Shown here: in pieces, positions 27,079 to 34,694 of the stretch
Numbering within the stretch: the stretch's first letter is position 1
How the letters are laid out: each line of letters begins with the position of its first letter
Source: Anaerolineales bacterium
Lineage (GTDB): Bacteria; Chloroflexota; Anaerolineae; 4572-78; J111
Assembly (NCBI GenBank): GCA_015075405.1
Contig: JABTUK010000001.1
Location: 1,302,001-1,366,000, forward strand
DNA length: 64,000 nt
Direction: 5' to 3'
Position numbers and translations under genes: made by a program
The notes under the pieces: generated by a model
Told to the model about the DNA's origin: nothing
What the model saw: only the letters and a program-made list of their open reading frames with translations
The model's database searches: none

Positions 27079-27329
27079 CCCTCAATTAACTCTCGCTCGA
27101 CTGTTTTACCTGTCTGTGCTTCTATAATTGATTGTCGCAAATGTTCGGCATTGAAAGGATTGGACAACAAGTAGAGCGTTTCTTTCCAGGCATTAAATTC
27201 CTCAAGAGGCAAGAGCACAATTTGCTGACCTGTATCGGTACTGATAATGGTAGGTTCCACGTCAGCAATAACCTGCTCAATGATCTGCTCCAAATTGGCT
27301 TTAGCTTCAGTAATAGTTACCGCATTCAT
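27075..27329 (-). CDS. yefM: YefM/Phd-family antitoxin
   Basis: An 84-residue antitoxin of the Phd/YefM fold (MNAVTITEAKANLEQIIEQV, then VLLPLEEFNAWKETLYLLSNPFN). It should neutralise the YoeB toxin encoded just downstream and repress the operon by binding its promoter through the N-terminal domain. AAGGTGATGAG precedes the ATG. Confidence 0.94.
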   Translation of the reverse strand: MNAVTITEAKANLEQIIEQVIADVEPTIISTDTGQQIVLLPLEEFNAWKETLYLLSNPFNAEHLRQSIIEAQTGKTVERELIEG

Positions 27330-27469
27330 CTCATCACCTTCATACTTTAGAAATACAGTGCAAGCTAATTATATCAAAAAATGGAGATTTAGTCAGCCCG
27401 ACGATTAATAATTCTCTATCTTTGGCCGTCTGCTTGTCGTAATGGATTTGCCCAATGAATGTTAGCTCG

Positions 27470-28630
27470 TTACTTCTTTCCCTTCTTCGCCCGCTCCGCG
27501 TCGCCTCTTCCATCCTCTTTCTTCAGCCGTTTCCGCAATATCTCCGGCACATTGCCCCCCAGTGACAAAATTTCCAGGGCTTCTTCGCTGTCAATCGGCT
27601 CAACCTCCTCGACCGGGAGATTGAAGTCGGCGTCGCTGCTGGGAAGGGCGGCTGCCGGGGTCGGGGCGGAGGCGAGTGTAGGAGCAGAGGCGGCGGGCTG
27701 GACGGGCGGGGGCGCTTCTTCGACAAAAACGGTATCAATGATAGCCTGTTGGACCATTTCGACTACTTCGCCGGCGTCGGTGAGCAGGTAGGCCCCGCCG
27801 TCAATCAGGGCGCGGTTGCCGGCGGTGTCATTCAGGCTGACAAAAACAGGCAGACCTCGCTCCAGGGCCGCCGTGGCCCGTGCCTGGGCGTCCTCATCCG
27901 GGTGGGGGATGAGCAGGGTCAGGGCCAGGTGGTCAATCAACAGGTTGCGGGCCTCGGCCAGCTTTTCCTGAAAGGGTGTTTCCGGGGCAAAGGGGCTGAC
28001 CAGCGCGACCCGGCCCTGGGTAATAACCGTCTCCAATTTGGTGGTTGATTTGGCAAAGGCGCTCAGGCCCATCGGCAAGACAACGACGGCCCGCCCGTTG
28101 GGGGTTACGACCATGGCCTCAAACGTAGCCCGGTCCAGGCCGCGTCCATAGCCGCTGACCAGGTTAATCTCTTCCGCGGCCAGGGTTTGCATCACCTCGT
28201 GGATCAGTTCGGTTATGGCTTCGTCGGGGGTTTGACTGCCCAGCACGGCCACCCCCGGCTCGTTGAGCAAGTTCAGATTGCCCCGCGCCCACAGAATCAA
28301 GGGCTGCTTGGCCGCCGGCAGGGTGGCGATCAGGCGTTTGGGGTAGCGCGGGTCGGTCCGAATGAGTGGTTCGATTTTTTGGCCCTGCCACTGGGCCACC
28401 AGCGCGGCCTGCTTGTCCAGCCGTTCAGCCGCCGCGACGGCCCGATTGGCGTCCTCATCGCTCAGGCCAAAACGGGTGGACCATTCCCACGGCGACAGCT
28501 CAAACAGTTCGGCCAGGCTGCGGTTTTCGCCAAAAGACCACTGCTGGATGATCGGCTTGACCAGACTCAATTTCAGGCGGCTCTCGTTGAGGAGCGCCAG
28601 CCAGTAGATAAGTTCGGGATAGTTAGCCAT
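27470..28630 (-). CDS. DprA/Smf-like Rossmann protein with degenerate motifs
   Basis: A 386-residue protein with a DprA-like layout: N-terminal helical domain, a LIRTDPRYPKRL segment, then a Rossmann fold with PGVAVLGSQTPDE, VSGYGRGLDRATFEAM (DprA consensus SGxAxGID..H) and FQEKLAEARNLLIDHLA in place of the FPxRNRIIA motif. DprA loads RecA on incoming single-stranded DNA. The DNA-binding motifs are altered here, so it may be a DprA paralogue or a LOG/YCP-like nucleotide-binding protein rather than true DprA. A long Pro/Ala linker and a basic tail (RLKKEDGRGDAERAKKGKK) follow. I use the ATG at 28630; a longer frame to 28735 runs through a repeat element and is unlikely to be used. Confidence 0.7.
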   Translation of the reverse strand: MANYPELIYWLALLNESRLKLSLVKPIIQQWSFGENRSLAELFELSPWEWSTRFGLSDEDANRAVAAAERLDKQAALVAQWQGQKIEPLIRTDPRYPKRLIATLPAAKQPLILWARGNLNLLNEPGVAVLGSQTPDEAITELIHEVMQTLAAEEINLVSGYGRGLDRATFEAMVVTPNGRAVVVLPMGLSAFAKSTTKLETVITQGRVALVSPFAPETPFQEKLAEARNLLIDHLALTLLIPHPDEDAQARATAALERGLPVFVSLNDTAGNRALIDGGAYLLTDAGEVVEMVQQAIIDTVFVEEAPPPVQPAASAPTLASAPTPAAALPSSDADFNLPVEEVEPIDSEEALEILSLGGNVPEILRKRLKKEDGRGDAERAKKGKK

Positions 28631-28670
28631 AATTTCTGAATAATTTATCGGTTTTTGCTGAGGTATTATA

Positions 28671-28731
28671 GCAGGTAGCATAGTAACAGGGTAGCAAAGA
28701 ACGAGTTTTTCTGCTACTTTGCTACTATTGT
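28671..28731. repeat. Repeat-word hairpin (TAGCAGG type)
   Basis: The left arm has GCAGGTAGCATAGTAACAGG and GTAGCAAAG words; the right arm has CTGCTACTTTGCTAC. The words match the nested repeat at 3307-3416. It occupies the gap between the DprA-like gene and the upstream membrane protein and touches the stop codon of the latter. Confidence 0.75.
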
Positions 28732-29456
28732 ACAATCAGCCGAATCACACACGGCTCCGGGTAGTTGCCAATGGTGTCCACCACCACCAGCCGAAATTCG
28801 TACTCGCCGGGTGAGGCGGTGCCGGTATTCCACGAGCCGAGGACGCCGCCCAACACGGCATTGTCATAACTTTGAATAAAAGACCACTCCCCGCCGAGCG
28901 GGCGGAACTCGAACTTGTAATAATCAAAGTTATCCACCGTAGCTGCGCCGCTGATTTGAATGACTCCGCTCACCCGCGCCCCCGTACCGGGTTGGGTGAT
29001 GCGAGCATTGGGGTTGGGGCAGTTCGGCGTCTGCCCGCCAGCCGGTGGCGCATTGGGGGTTGGCGTAGGAGGAATTTCCACCTCAAAGGTGGGCGGCGGT
29101 AAGGTGGGCGTTGGCGTTGGAGAGGGGGTAGGCGTTGGTAGCAGTGGGGGTGGGGTGGGGGTGTCGGGCAGAACCAGAAGGGGCGTGGGCGTGGGCGTTT
29201 CTTGAGGCGGCGGAACAATGGTCGGCGTGATAACGCTCAGGTAGTAGACGCCCAGGGCTAAACTTAAGACGATCATGAGGCCGATAAAGGCCCGAGTCAT
29301 GCGGGTATTAGCGTTTTCGCGCTCCAGGGTAAAAATAGAACGCACCCGGTCTCGCCGGGCTAACCATATAATTCTGATAAAAAAAAGCGCGACAAGACCC
29401 AAACCGAGGTACAGCCAGGTGTCGAATAAGGCGATTGGCCTGAGAAATTCTAGCAT
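28725..29456 (-). CDS. Membrane protein with Thr/Pro linker and extracytoplasmic beta domain
   Basis: A 243-residue protein with two transmembrane segments (TWLYLGLGLVALFFIRIIWL near 13-32 and a second near 54-76), then a Pro/Thr-rich linker (TPTPT repeats, about 80-130) and a C-terminal beta-sandwich-like domain starting ARITQPGTGARVSGVIQISG and ending EFRLVVVDTIGNYPEPCVIR. Such C-terminal domains often bind carbohydrate or peptides at the cell surface; the ligand is unknown. It lies directly upstream of the DprA-like gene on the same strand. Confidence 0.75.
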   Translation of the reverse strand: MLEFLRPIALFDTWLYLGLGLVALFFIRIIWLARRDRVRSIFTLERENANTRMTRAFIGLMIVLSLALGVYYLSVITPTIVPPPQETPTPTPLLVLPDTPTPPPLLPTPTPSPTPTPTLPPPTFEVEIPPTPTPNAPPAGGQTPNCPNPNARITQPGTGARVSGVIQISGAATVDNFDYYKFEFRPLGGEWSFIQSYDNAVLGGVLGSWNTGTASPGEYEFRLVVVDTIGNYPEPCVIRLIVQ

Positions 29457-29533
29457 GCAGTGTCCCCTTAAAACGCAAAGGGGTATATTTTAGAATGTAT
29501 ACTCGTTTAGAGCAAAAAACTGTAACTACCAGG

Positions 29534-29604
29534 TGTCATTGCGAGCGAAGCGAAGCAATCTCCATATCCCTGAGGATTGCTTCGACCTACGGCCTCGCAA
29601 TGAC
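29534..29604. repeat. REP-like palindromic element (GTCATTGCGA variant), copy 2
   Basis: Arms GTCATTGCGA (29534-29543) and TCGCAATGAC (29595-29604) enclose AGCAATC / GATTGCT words and a CTACGGCCT segment shared with copy 1. Confidence 0.82.
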
Positions 29605-29666
29605 TTTTGTAATTCCGCCCCAGTATACAAACAGGTAGACATAGGAGCAAATTATGTCATACATTG

Positions 29667-29763
29667 ACTAAGTAATCGTCTAAAGATAAGTTCCCCCAAG
29701 TTCCTATGAGTTTCCAGGGAACTAAGGGAACTGGTGGGAACTCAAAACGGGAAGTAAATTTTG
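29667..29763. repeat. GTTCC-word repeat, copy A (inverted relative of 34577-34673)
   Basis: About 95 bp made of GTTCC / GGAAC words that can fold back. Its reverse complement matches 34577-34673 over nearly the full length, including the AAATTTACTTCCCG end and an ACTTAGT end. Both copies lie between genes. Confidence 0.82.
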
Positions 29764-29778
29764 GGCGCTTACTAAGTG

Positions 29779-30636
29779 TTAGGAGGTCATGGCCGCCAGC
29801 ACTCCTTTGAGGAGCGCCATCAAATTGGGCACAATCCGTTTGCCCGTTTCCAAAACTTCCTCGTGGGTAGTTTCGGCGGTGGAGCTGGTTTCCAGGATCG
29901 AGATGTTGGTGATGCTGCTGACCCCCAGTACTCGCATGCCACAGTGATTAGCCACCACCACCTCGTGCGCGGTGGACATGCCTACGGCGTCGGCCCCCAG
30001 GCGATGGAGAAAACGGTTCTCGGCCGGCGTTTCAAAGGTGGGGCCGGACAGGCAGGCGTAGACGCCTTCCTGCAAGGTCAGGTTCAAACTCCGGGCGGTT
30101 TGGCGGGCTAGAGCCGTCAAAGCCGGATCATAGGCATGGGTCATACTGGGGAAACGCGGGCCAAACTCCTCCAGGTTGGGACCATGCAGCGGCGAGTTGC
30201 CGGTCATGCCGACCAGGTTAATCTGGTCGGTAATCAACATCAACTCGCCGGCTTTGAAGTTTCGATTAAGCCCCCCGGCCGCGTTGGTGACAATCAGGGT
30301 TTGCACCCCCAGCAGCCGCATCACCCGCACCGGCAGGGTGATATGCTGCGTCGAGTAGCCCTCGTAAAAATGGGTCCGGCCCTGCATGACCAGCACGGCT
30401 TTTCCGGCCAATTGTCCGATGACCAGTTTACCGGCATGCCCAACCACCCCGGAAACCGGAAAATGGGGAATGTCGGCGTAGGGAATATGATCGGCCTGCT
30501 CTATTTCGTCGGCCAGCGGACTAAGACCTGATCCCAGAATCAGGCCAATGGCCGGTTGGTGCTGCGTTTTGCCCCGGATGTAGTCGGCGGCCTGCTGATA
30601 CGCTTCATAGGTAAAAAAATCTTTAGTTTCAGCCAT
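29779..30636 (-). CDS. punA: Purine nucleoside phosphorylase (trimeric type)
   Basis: A 285-residue PNP/MTAP-family enzyme that splits (deoxy)nucleosides with phosphate. Motifs: phosphate loop LILGSGLSPLADE, the QGRTHFYEGY segment, TNAAGGLNRNF with the conserved Asn-Ala-Ala, SGPTFETPAE, and GADAVGMSTAHEVVVA with the purine-contacting Glu-Met region. These fit the low-molecular-mass trimeric PNPs acting on guanosine and inosine. A strong AAGGGGGT ribosome site lies upstream of the ATG, and a terminator of the upstream xerD gene separates the two. Confidence 0.93.
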   Translation of the reverse strand: MAETKDFFTYEAYQQAADYIRGKTQHQPAIGLILGSGLSPLADEIEQADHIPYADIPHFPVSGVVGHAGKLVIGQLAGKAVLVMQGRTHFYEGYSTQHITLPVRVMRLLGVQTLIVTNAAGGLNRNFKAGELMLITDQINLVGMTGNSPLHGPNLEEFGPRFPSMTHAYDPALTALARQTARSLNLTLQEGVYACLSGPTFETPAENRFLHRLGADAVGMSTAHEVVVANHCGMRVLGVSSITNISILETSSTAETTHEEVLETGKRIVPNLMALLKGVLAAMTS

Positions 30637-30660
30637 AGCTATACCCCCTTTGATACAAAT

Positions 30661-30694
30661 AAAAATGCAGAGCTACCCTATCTGCTCTGCATCT
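30661..30694 (-). terminator. Intrinsic terminator for xerD
   Basis: Read on the minus strand, ATGCAGAGC pairs with GCTCTGCAT across a 10-base loop and is followed by TTTTTA. It lies between xerD and punA. Confidence 0.85.
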
Positions 30695-30737
30695 GACCAT
30701 CACTCCTGAACCGTCAATACGATGGAGCAGGTTTTTA

Positions 30738-31628
30738 TCAACGAGCTTCTTTTTCGCTTTCCTGGGTCAGGTGAGCATACACCTGGGTGGTCGAAATATT
30801 GGCGTGGCCCAACAACTTTTGAATATCTTGCAGCGACCGGCCCTGGCTGAGTTTATGCGCCGCAAAAGAGTGGCGGAGCGTGTGCGGGGTAACTTCGGCG
30901 GAAATGCCGACTGCTTCGACATAATGTTTGATGATCAGCCACAAACCCTGGCGGGTAAGGCGCTGCCCGCGATTGTTGAGGAAAAGCGCCCCCTCATTAG
31001 GATCATGGACCAACTGCTCCCGGCCATGCCGCAGATACGTTTTGAGGATGTTCAGAGCCGTGCCCGTAATCGGAATCTCGCGCGCTTTGGAATTGCTTTT
31101 TTTGCCTTTGACCCGCACTTTACCGATACTGCCATCAATATCAATATCAGATACGTTGAGCGAGACCAACTCCGTTACCCGCATCCCCGAAGCGTAGAGC
31201 ATTTCCAACAGGGCCAGGTCGCGCTCGGCCTTGGGGCCGTTTTGACCGGAGGGGGCCTGCAAAAGCTGGTCAATTTCATTCATCGAGATGGCTTTGGGCA
31301 GGCGTTTTTTCACCTTGGGCGAATCAAGGGTCAGGGTCGGGTCTTCTTTCAAGTCGCCTTCAGCCACCAAAAAATGAAAGAAGGATTTGATGGCCGCTAC
31401 TTTACGCGCCACCGTTGAGGAGGTATAAGTGCCGCTTTTGATTCGCTCGATGTAATCAATAATCACACTCTTTTTAACCTGCGCCCACGTTTCTACTTTC
31501 TCATCCGTTTTCTTTTGAATATGCAAGAAAAACTGCCCCAGGTCATTTTGGTAGGCAGCAATGGTATTTTCGGCATATCCTTTTTCTGCGGCAAGAAAGT
31601 TAAGGAACGCTTGAATTCTTTCTCTCAT
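30738..31628 (-). CDS. xerD: Tyrosine recombinase XerD-like
   Basis: A 296-residue tyrosine recombinase of the usual Xer length. The N-terminal SAM-like domain (YAENTIAAYQNDLGQFF) is followed by the catalytic domain with Arg in SGMRVTEL, Lys in VKGKKSN, the HTLRHSFA box (His and Arg), the second His in LLGHANI and the nucleophile Tyr in VYAHLT. Xer proteins resolve chromosome dimers at dif; an integrase role is possible but there are no phage genes nearby. GAGGAG is placed well before the ATG and TATTATAAAG upstream could hold a -10 box. Confidence 0.88.
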   Translation of the reverse strand: MRERIQAFLNFLAAEKGYAENTIAAYQNDLGQFFLHIQKKTDEKVETWAQVKKSVIIDYIERIKSGTYTSSTVARKVAAIKSFFHFLVAEGDLKEDPTLTLDSPKVKKRLPKAISMNEIDQLLQAPSGQNGPKAERDLALLEMLYASGMRVTELVSLNVSDIDIDGSIGKVRVKGKKSNSKAREIPITGTALNILKTYLRHGREQLVHDPNEGALFLNNRGQRLTRQGLWLIIKHYVEAVGISAEVTPHTLRHSFAAHKLSQGRSLQDIQKLLGHANISTTQVYAHLTQESEKEAR

Positions 31629-31639
31629 CGTCTACTCCT

Positions 31640-32019
31640 CACGCAGACTTTATAATAAAGTAGCGCCAGCCTAGAGGTTCTTGCTTGAGTAACTTACTCA
31701 GGTTTTTAAACTCAAAATTACTGGGTATCAGGCAAAGTTTGCCATTGGCTGTCCAAAATTGGCCAAAACCCCAAATTACACCTGCGGCAGGTATATCGGA
31801 CAGCACCTAAGATAAAAGGGGGAATTAAGCTTAAGCCCATTGTACCAGAACTTTTCATAACTTGCAAGCGTCTTAATTGACAATAACTTTTCTCCTAATC
31901 GGCACTGGACGTAGGCAACTTTTTTACCGCTTTCAAAGTTAATGTTATTTGGATGTCCAACACTTCGATAATTTAGCGTTGACTTTCGAGGTCGTTTTCC
32001 GCTGTGGTTAACCCTTCCT
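31640..32019. other. Gap without a recognisable gene
   Basis: This A/T-richer stretch holds no ORF with a ribosome site or recognisable protein similarity. A short inverted motif (CTGCGGCAGG near 31780) is the only structure noted. Confidence 0.5.
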
Positions 32020-32180
32020 GTACTCAATGTCATTGAGTTAAGGGGATGACCTTAAGGCGCAAGGCTGAAGCCACCGCGCTCAAAGGGCGAAGAACGCTGA
32101 AGCGCCCTGATTTTAGTCCGTGAGGGCTTTGCGCTCTCAGCGCGACAAGCTTCAGCCTCGCGCTAACTTAATGACATTGA
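32020..32180. repeat. MITE-like long imperfect inverted repeat
   Basis: Terminal arms TACTCAATGTCATT and AATGACATTGAGGATAGTA pair around an inner stem in which GCGCAAGGCTGAAGC pairs with GCTTCAGCCTCGCGC and GGGCG/GCCC pairs close the centre. The element of about 160 bp has no ORF and resembles a non-autonomous insertion or a long structured RNA. Confidence 0.65.
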
Positions 32181-32257
32181 GGATAGTATAGATTGGCGAA
32201 AAATATCAACTCAACTCGCGGATTCATTCAGTTGTCAAAAATTAGCAGGATTGAAAG

Positions 32258-32779
32258 TCAGAGGCGCTGTAGTGTCTTTATAACAGCTTCACACAAGTCA
32301 GAGGATAACCAGATATCTGGCCGACTTTTTAAGGCTTTGACCAGATCAATGGCTTGCGCCGGCGTAACAATTTGAGCTTGTGTAGCCGTCACCAAGATTC
32401 CTAACGTGCCCTTGAGACCGACAGTCAGCCCAGCCAGCGTCAAATGCTGTTGCGCCAGTTGGCGAGCATCAAAATCATCAATCAATAACCAATCGGCTGG
32501 TAGCTTAAGGGCCAGTTGAATACTTTCCACTTCCCCTGCATGGAGCGACCCTGAATGGGCCAGTTGGGTTGCTCCTGGTCGGCGCACCACCAACTCGCCC
32601 CGCTGATAAGCCTCATTTAAGATCAGTGCATCGGTAGCGTTCATGGCCAAACCGGCTGTAACAGCTTCTGTATAAACCGCCGGTCCGGTGATGACGGGTT
32701 GGTAAAGCTCGCGCAGCAGCTCCAGAGCGCCAATTTTGGCCAGGGCCAGGAGCGGGCCGGTGTCGGCAACGACGATCAT
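32258..32779 (-). CDS. PIN-domain toxin (DUF3368 type)
   Basis: A 173-residue PIN-fold putative ribonuclease: first acid in VVADTGPLLALAKIG, a conserved GEVESIQLAL helix and the acid pair in LIDDFDARQLAQ, followed by the LKGTLGILVTA segment typical of DUF3368. PIN toxins cleave RNA with Mg2+. It overlaps by 4 bp the upstream UPF0175-type gene, the usual antitoxin partner. Confidence 0.9.
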   Translation of the reverse strand: MIVVADTGPLLALAKIGALELLRELYQPVITGPAVYTEAVTAGLAMNATDALILNEAYQRGELVVRRPGATQLAHSGSLHAGEVESIQLALKLPADWLLIDDFDARQLAQQHLTLAGLTVGLKGTLGILVTATQAQIVTPAQAIDLVKALKSRPDIWLSSDLCEAVIKTLQRL

Positions 32780-33072
32780 AACTGTGTCGCCTGGTCGAGC
32801 GAAAGTTCTTCGGCTAACCAGGCCGGATCAACTTTAGGGCTTAAGCCATAGGCATAGGCCAGGGGGATGATTTGGCGAATGGATACGCCGGCCTGCTGGG
32901 CGGCGTAAGCCAGCGTCCCCTCACCCCGGCGATAAGCTTCCAAAGCTTGCCGGACTCGCCACTGCTGTAGCCCAATGGACAGAACTTCCGTCCGGGTTGC
33001 CGGGTCGGGCGGCAGCTCTTCGGCCAGTTCTGCGGAGAGGGGGATAATCACATAAGTGGGTGAGGTAGCCAT
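32776..33072 (-). CDS. UPF0175-type antitoxin
   Basis: A 98-residue protein similar to UPF0175 small DNA-binding antitoxins: YVIIPLSAELAEELPPD, a helix GLQQWRVRQALEAYRRGE, then a helix-turn-helix-like LAYAAQQAGVSIRQIIPLAY. It is coupled by a 4-bp overlap to the PIN toxin. I place the start at 33072 because AAGGAGGAC lies just upstream; the longer frame to 33177 lacks a ribosome site. Confidence 0.88.
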   Translation of the reverse strand: MATSPTYVIIPLSAELAEELPPDPATRTEVLSIGLQQWRVRQALEAYRRGEGTLAYAAQQAGVSIRQIIPLAYAYGLSPKVDPAWLAEELSLDQATQL

Positions 33073-33173
33073 AGATAAGTCCTCCTTTGTTTCAGTTTTG
33101 GGCGGGAGTATAGCACGGCGGCAAATCGAAAGCAAGGCTATACGCCCAAAGCTGGTTGTTGTCGGTGTCCAAG

Positions 33174-33320
33174 TCAACCCGCACCTTCGACCCCGCCGTG
33201 CCGGAAAAGGTAATGCCCGGTGAGGTCAGGCCACCACTTGGCGAAAGGAGTCAGGCTGGGGTCGCCGGGGTGGGTGTTTTTGAAGTGAAAGGCACGCTTG
33301 CGGATTAGGGGGCGGGTCAT
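33174..33320 (-). CDS. Small basic ORF (48 aa) upstream of the PIN pair
   Basis: A 48-residue ORF starting MTRPLIRKRAFHFKNTHPGD and containing FAKWWPDLTGHYLFRHGG. Its ATG is preceded by AGGAGG at 6-7 bp spacing. A second ORF in another frame (33372 to 33226, also 48 codons) has its own GAGGAGG, so only one is probably real. I do not recognise the sequence; it may be a leader peptide, a small protein or a remnant of the nearby broken RHS locus. Confidence 0.35.
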   Translation of the reverse strand: MTRPLIRKRAFHFKNTHPGDPSLTPFAKWWPDLTGHYLFRHGGVEGAG

Positions 33321-33533
33321 GGCTTGCCTCCTGTTGGGACGGACTGGGGTAATGACGGAAATTGAGCCACATGATAAAGTACCTCCTCGGTGGGTTGGAT
33401 AGTTTAGGGGTTATTCTACCACCGGGGAGGGGGAGGGGCTTTTGGCTAGAAAAAGAGCGCCTTCCCGAAGGCGATCTATCCAACTGACATTCATCTTTTT
33501 AGGATTCACTCTGGCTCAATCTAGGCAATCCAC

Positions 33534-33940
33534 TTATTTTTTCTTTGAAAGATAGATTAAGAATGCAAATAATCCAAGAGATATAAAGAACAAAATCGCT
33601 CCACCCCTCCAGAATACAAAACCTCGATAACTGCCCTGTGGATATATGATACTTACAGGAATAGACCAAATAAATAACAATACTGAAACAATACCTTCGC
33701 CAACAATATTTGGTCGAAAACATAAAATCGTTGAATATTTGATGGAAATTTACTAATTTTATCAAAAAATTGACTTTTGAGGGTTTGGCTAAATGGGCTA
33801 ACTTCAATAACAGCCCTACCTCCGGTAACATAGGTAACACGAAACCGAGTATTATATGGAGTTGTAGTAATATAACCAGTAAATATTTGGTAAACCTTCG
33901 TTTATACCAAAGAAAATTTGGCGAAGGTATTGGTCTCTGC
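33534..33940 (-). pseudogene. Frameshifted remnant of a small membrane protein after the RHS core
   Basis: Two minus-strand frames each give half of a plausible protein: one reads TGYITTTPYNTRFRVTYVTG then IEVSPFSQTLKSQFF; another, overlapping it, reads PNIVGEGIVSVLLFIWSIPV, IIYPQGSYRGFVFWRGG and a hydrophobic segment ILFFISLGLFAFLIYL ending SKKK. Together they look like a DUF3592-like one- or two-pass membrane protein broken by an indel. RHS tails are often followed by variable effector or immunity genes, so this could be the decayed associated gene. Confidence 0.5.
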
Positions 33941-33944
33941 GAAG

Positions 33945-34340
33945 TAAAAGCAAAATCCGTCGGCGAAGCGCCGTTGGTCCATCTTTCCTCGCCATACGGC
34001 AAATACCGCGCCTGCGACACCAACGCCCCGCTCTGATCGGTTGTTAAAGAAGTGCTGCCCAAATGATCCCCGTGGAGATAGTATACCACACTCCCCTGCC
34101 GCATTGTCACTCGACCCACGCCGAAGGAGTATTTCTGTTTTGGGGCAGACCTCACCCCCCGACCCTCGCCCCGCTACGGAGAGGGGGAGAAAAGCACCCT
34201 CCCCCGCAGCGGGGAGGGCTGGGGTGGGGGTCTGGCTACGCCATCAACCAAACTCGCCCCCAAAGTGAAATGCTCCCCGCGCCGAAGGGGTAGTACTGCG
34301 TGACTTTGCTCACCTCTACCGCGTTTGAGGGCCTCCAGAG
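33945..34340 (-). pseudogene. RHS-repeat core fragment, interrupted by a MITE
   Basis: Joining across the 34128-34279 insertion restores VSKVTQYYPFGVGRVTMRQG, then VVYYLHGDHLGSTSLTTDQS and ALVSQARYLPYGEERWTNGA, the typical RHS-associated core approach. The frame ends near FTSQR, losing the usual ARYYDPxLGRF region, and the 5' part of the gene is missing. RHS proteins encase polymorphic toxins; this copy is clearly inactive. Confidence 0.78.
34128..34279. mobile_element. 152-bp MITE with ISKra4-like terminal repeats
   Basis: The left end (34127-34148) reads GAGTATTTCTGTTTTGGGGC; the right end in reverse complement reads GAGCATTTCACTTTGGGGGC. These match the ends of the insertion sequence at 49633-51073 with 3 and 1 differences. 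A 9-bp direct repeat CGCCGAAGG flanks the element (34119-34127 and 34280-34288). Removing the element plus one repeat restores the RHS frame. It has no ORF, only GC-rich palindromes. Confidence 0.82.
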
Positions 34341-34374
34341 GCTCTGATTACCCCCTCCAAGTTGGCAAAAAATT

Positions 34375-34460
34375 GCTCACGGATGAACACAGATGACGCG
34401 GATAAGGATAAAAATTAAGAAAAAAATCTATGGGCTTCGCGTCCGTGTTTATCCGTGAGC
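34375..34460. repeat. Inverted repeat with CACGGAT-type words
   Basis: Arms GCTCACGGATGAACACAGAT and its counterpart ending GTTTATCCGTGAGC pair imperfectly, with CGCGGATAAGG inside the left arm. The stretch 34341-34694 holds this and the next repeat but no gene. Confidence 0.7.
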
Positions 34461-34576
34461 TAACCTTTTTCTTCGGAGATCCTTGAAATCTATCTTGAAC
34501 CAACCTTAAATTTGACCTGTTATCTCATAACAGTATAGTAGTGGCCTAAAGATCAATTGAGGCTAAGTAAAGGTCT

Positions 34577-34673
34577 AAAATTTACTTCCCGGTTTGAGTT
34601 CCTACGAGTTCCCTTAGTTCCCTGGGAACTCATAGGAACTTGAGGGAACTTAATTTTTGGACAATCACTAAGT
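34577..34673. repeat. GTTCC-word repeat, copy B
   Basis: This is the inverted copy of 29667-29763; see that entry. It ends 22 bp before the start of the following gene, so it lies in that gene's promoter or 5' leader region. Confidence 0.82.
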
Positions 34674-34694
34674 TTATCTGGGGGAAGCTTTACC

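Noticed and set aside
28631..28735. Upstream extension of the DprA-like ORF
   Set aside because: The extra codons lie in a hairpin repeat and overlap the end of the upstream gene.
31776..32033. An 85-codon minus-strand ORF
   Set aside because: No ribosome site, no recognisable similarity, and it runs into the inverted-repeat element.
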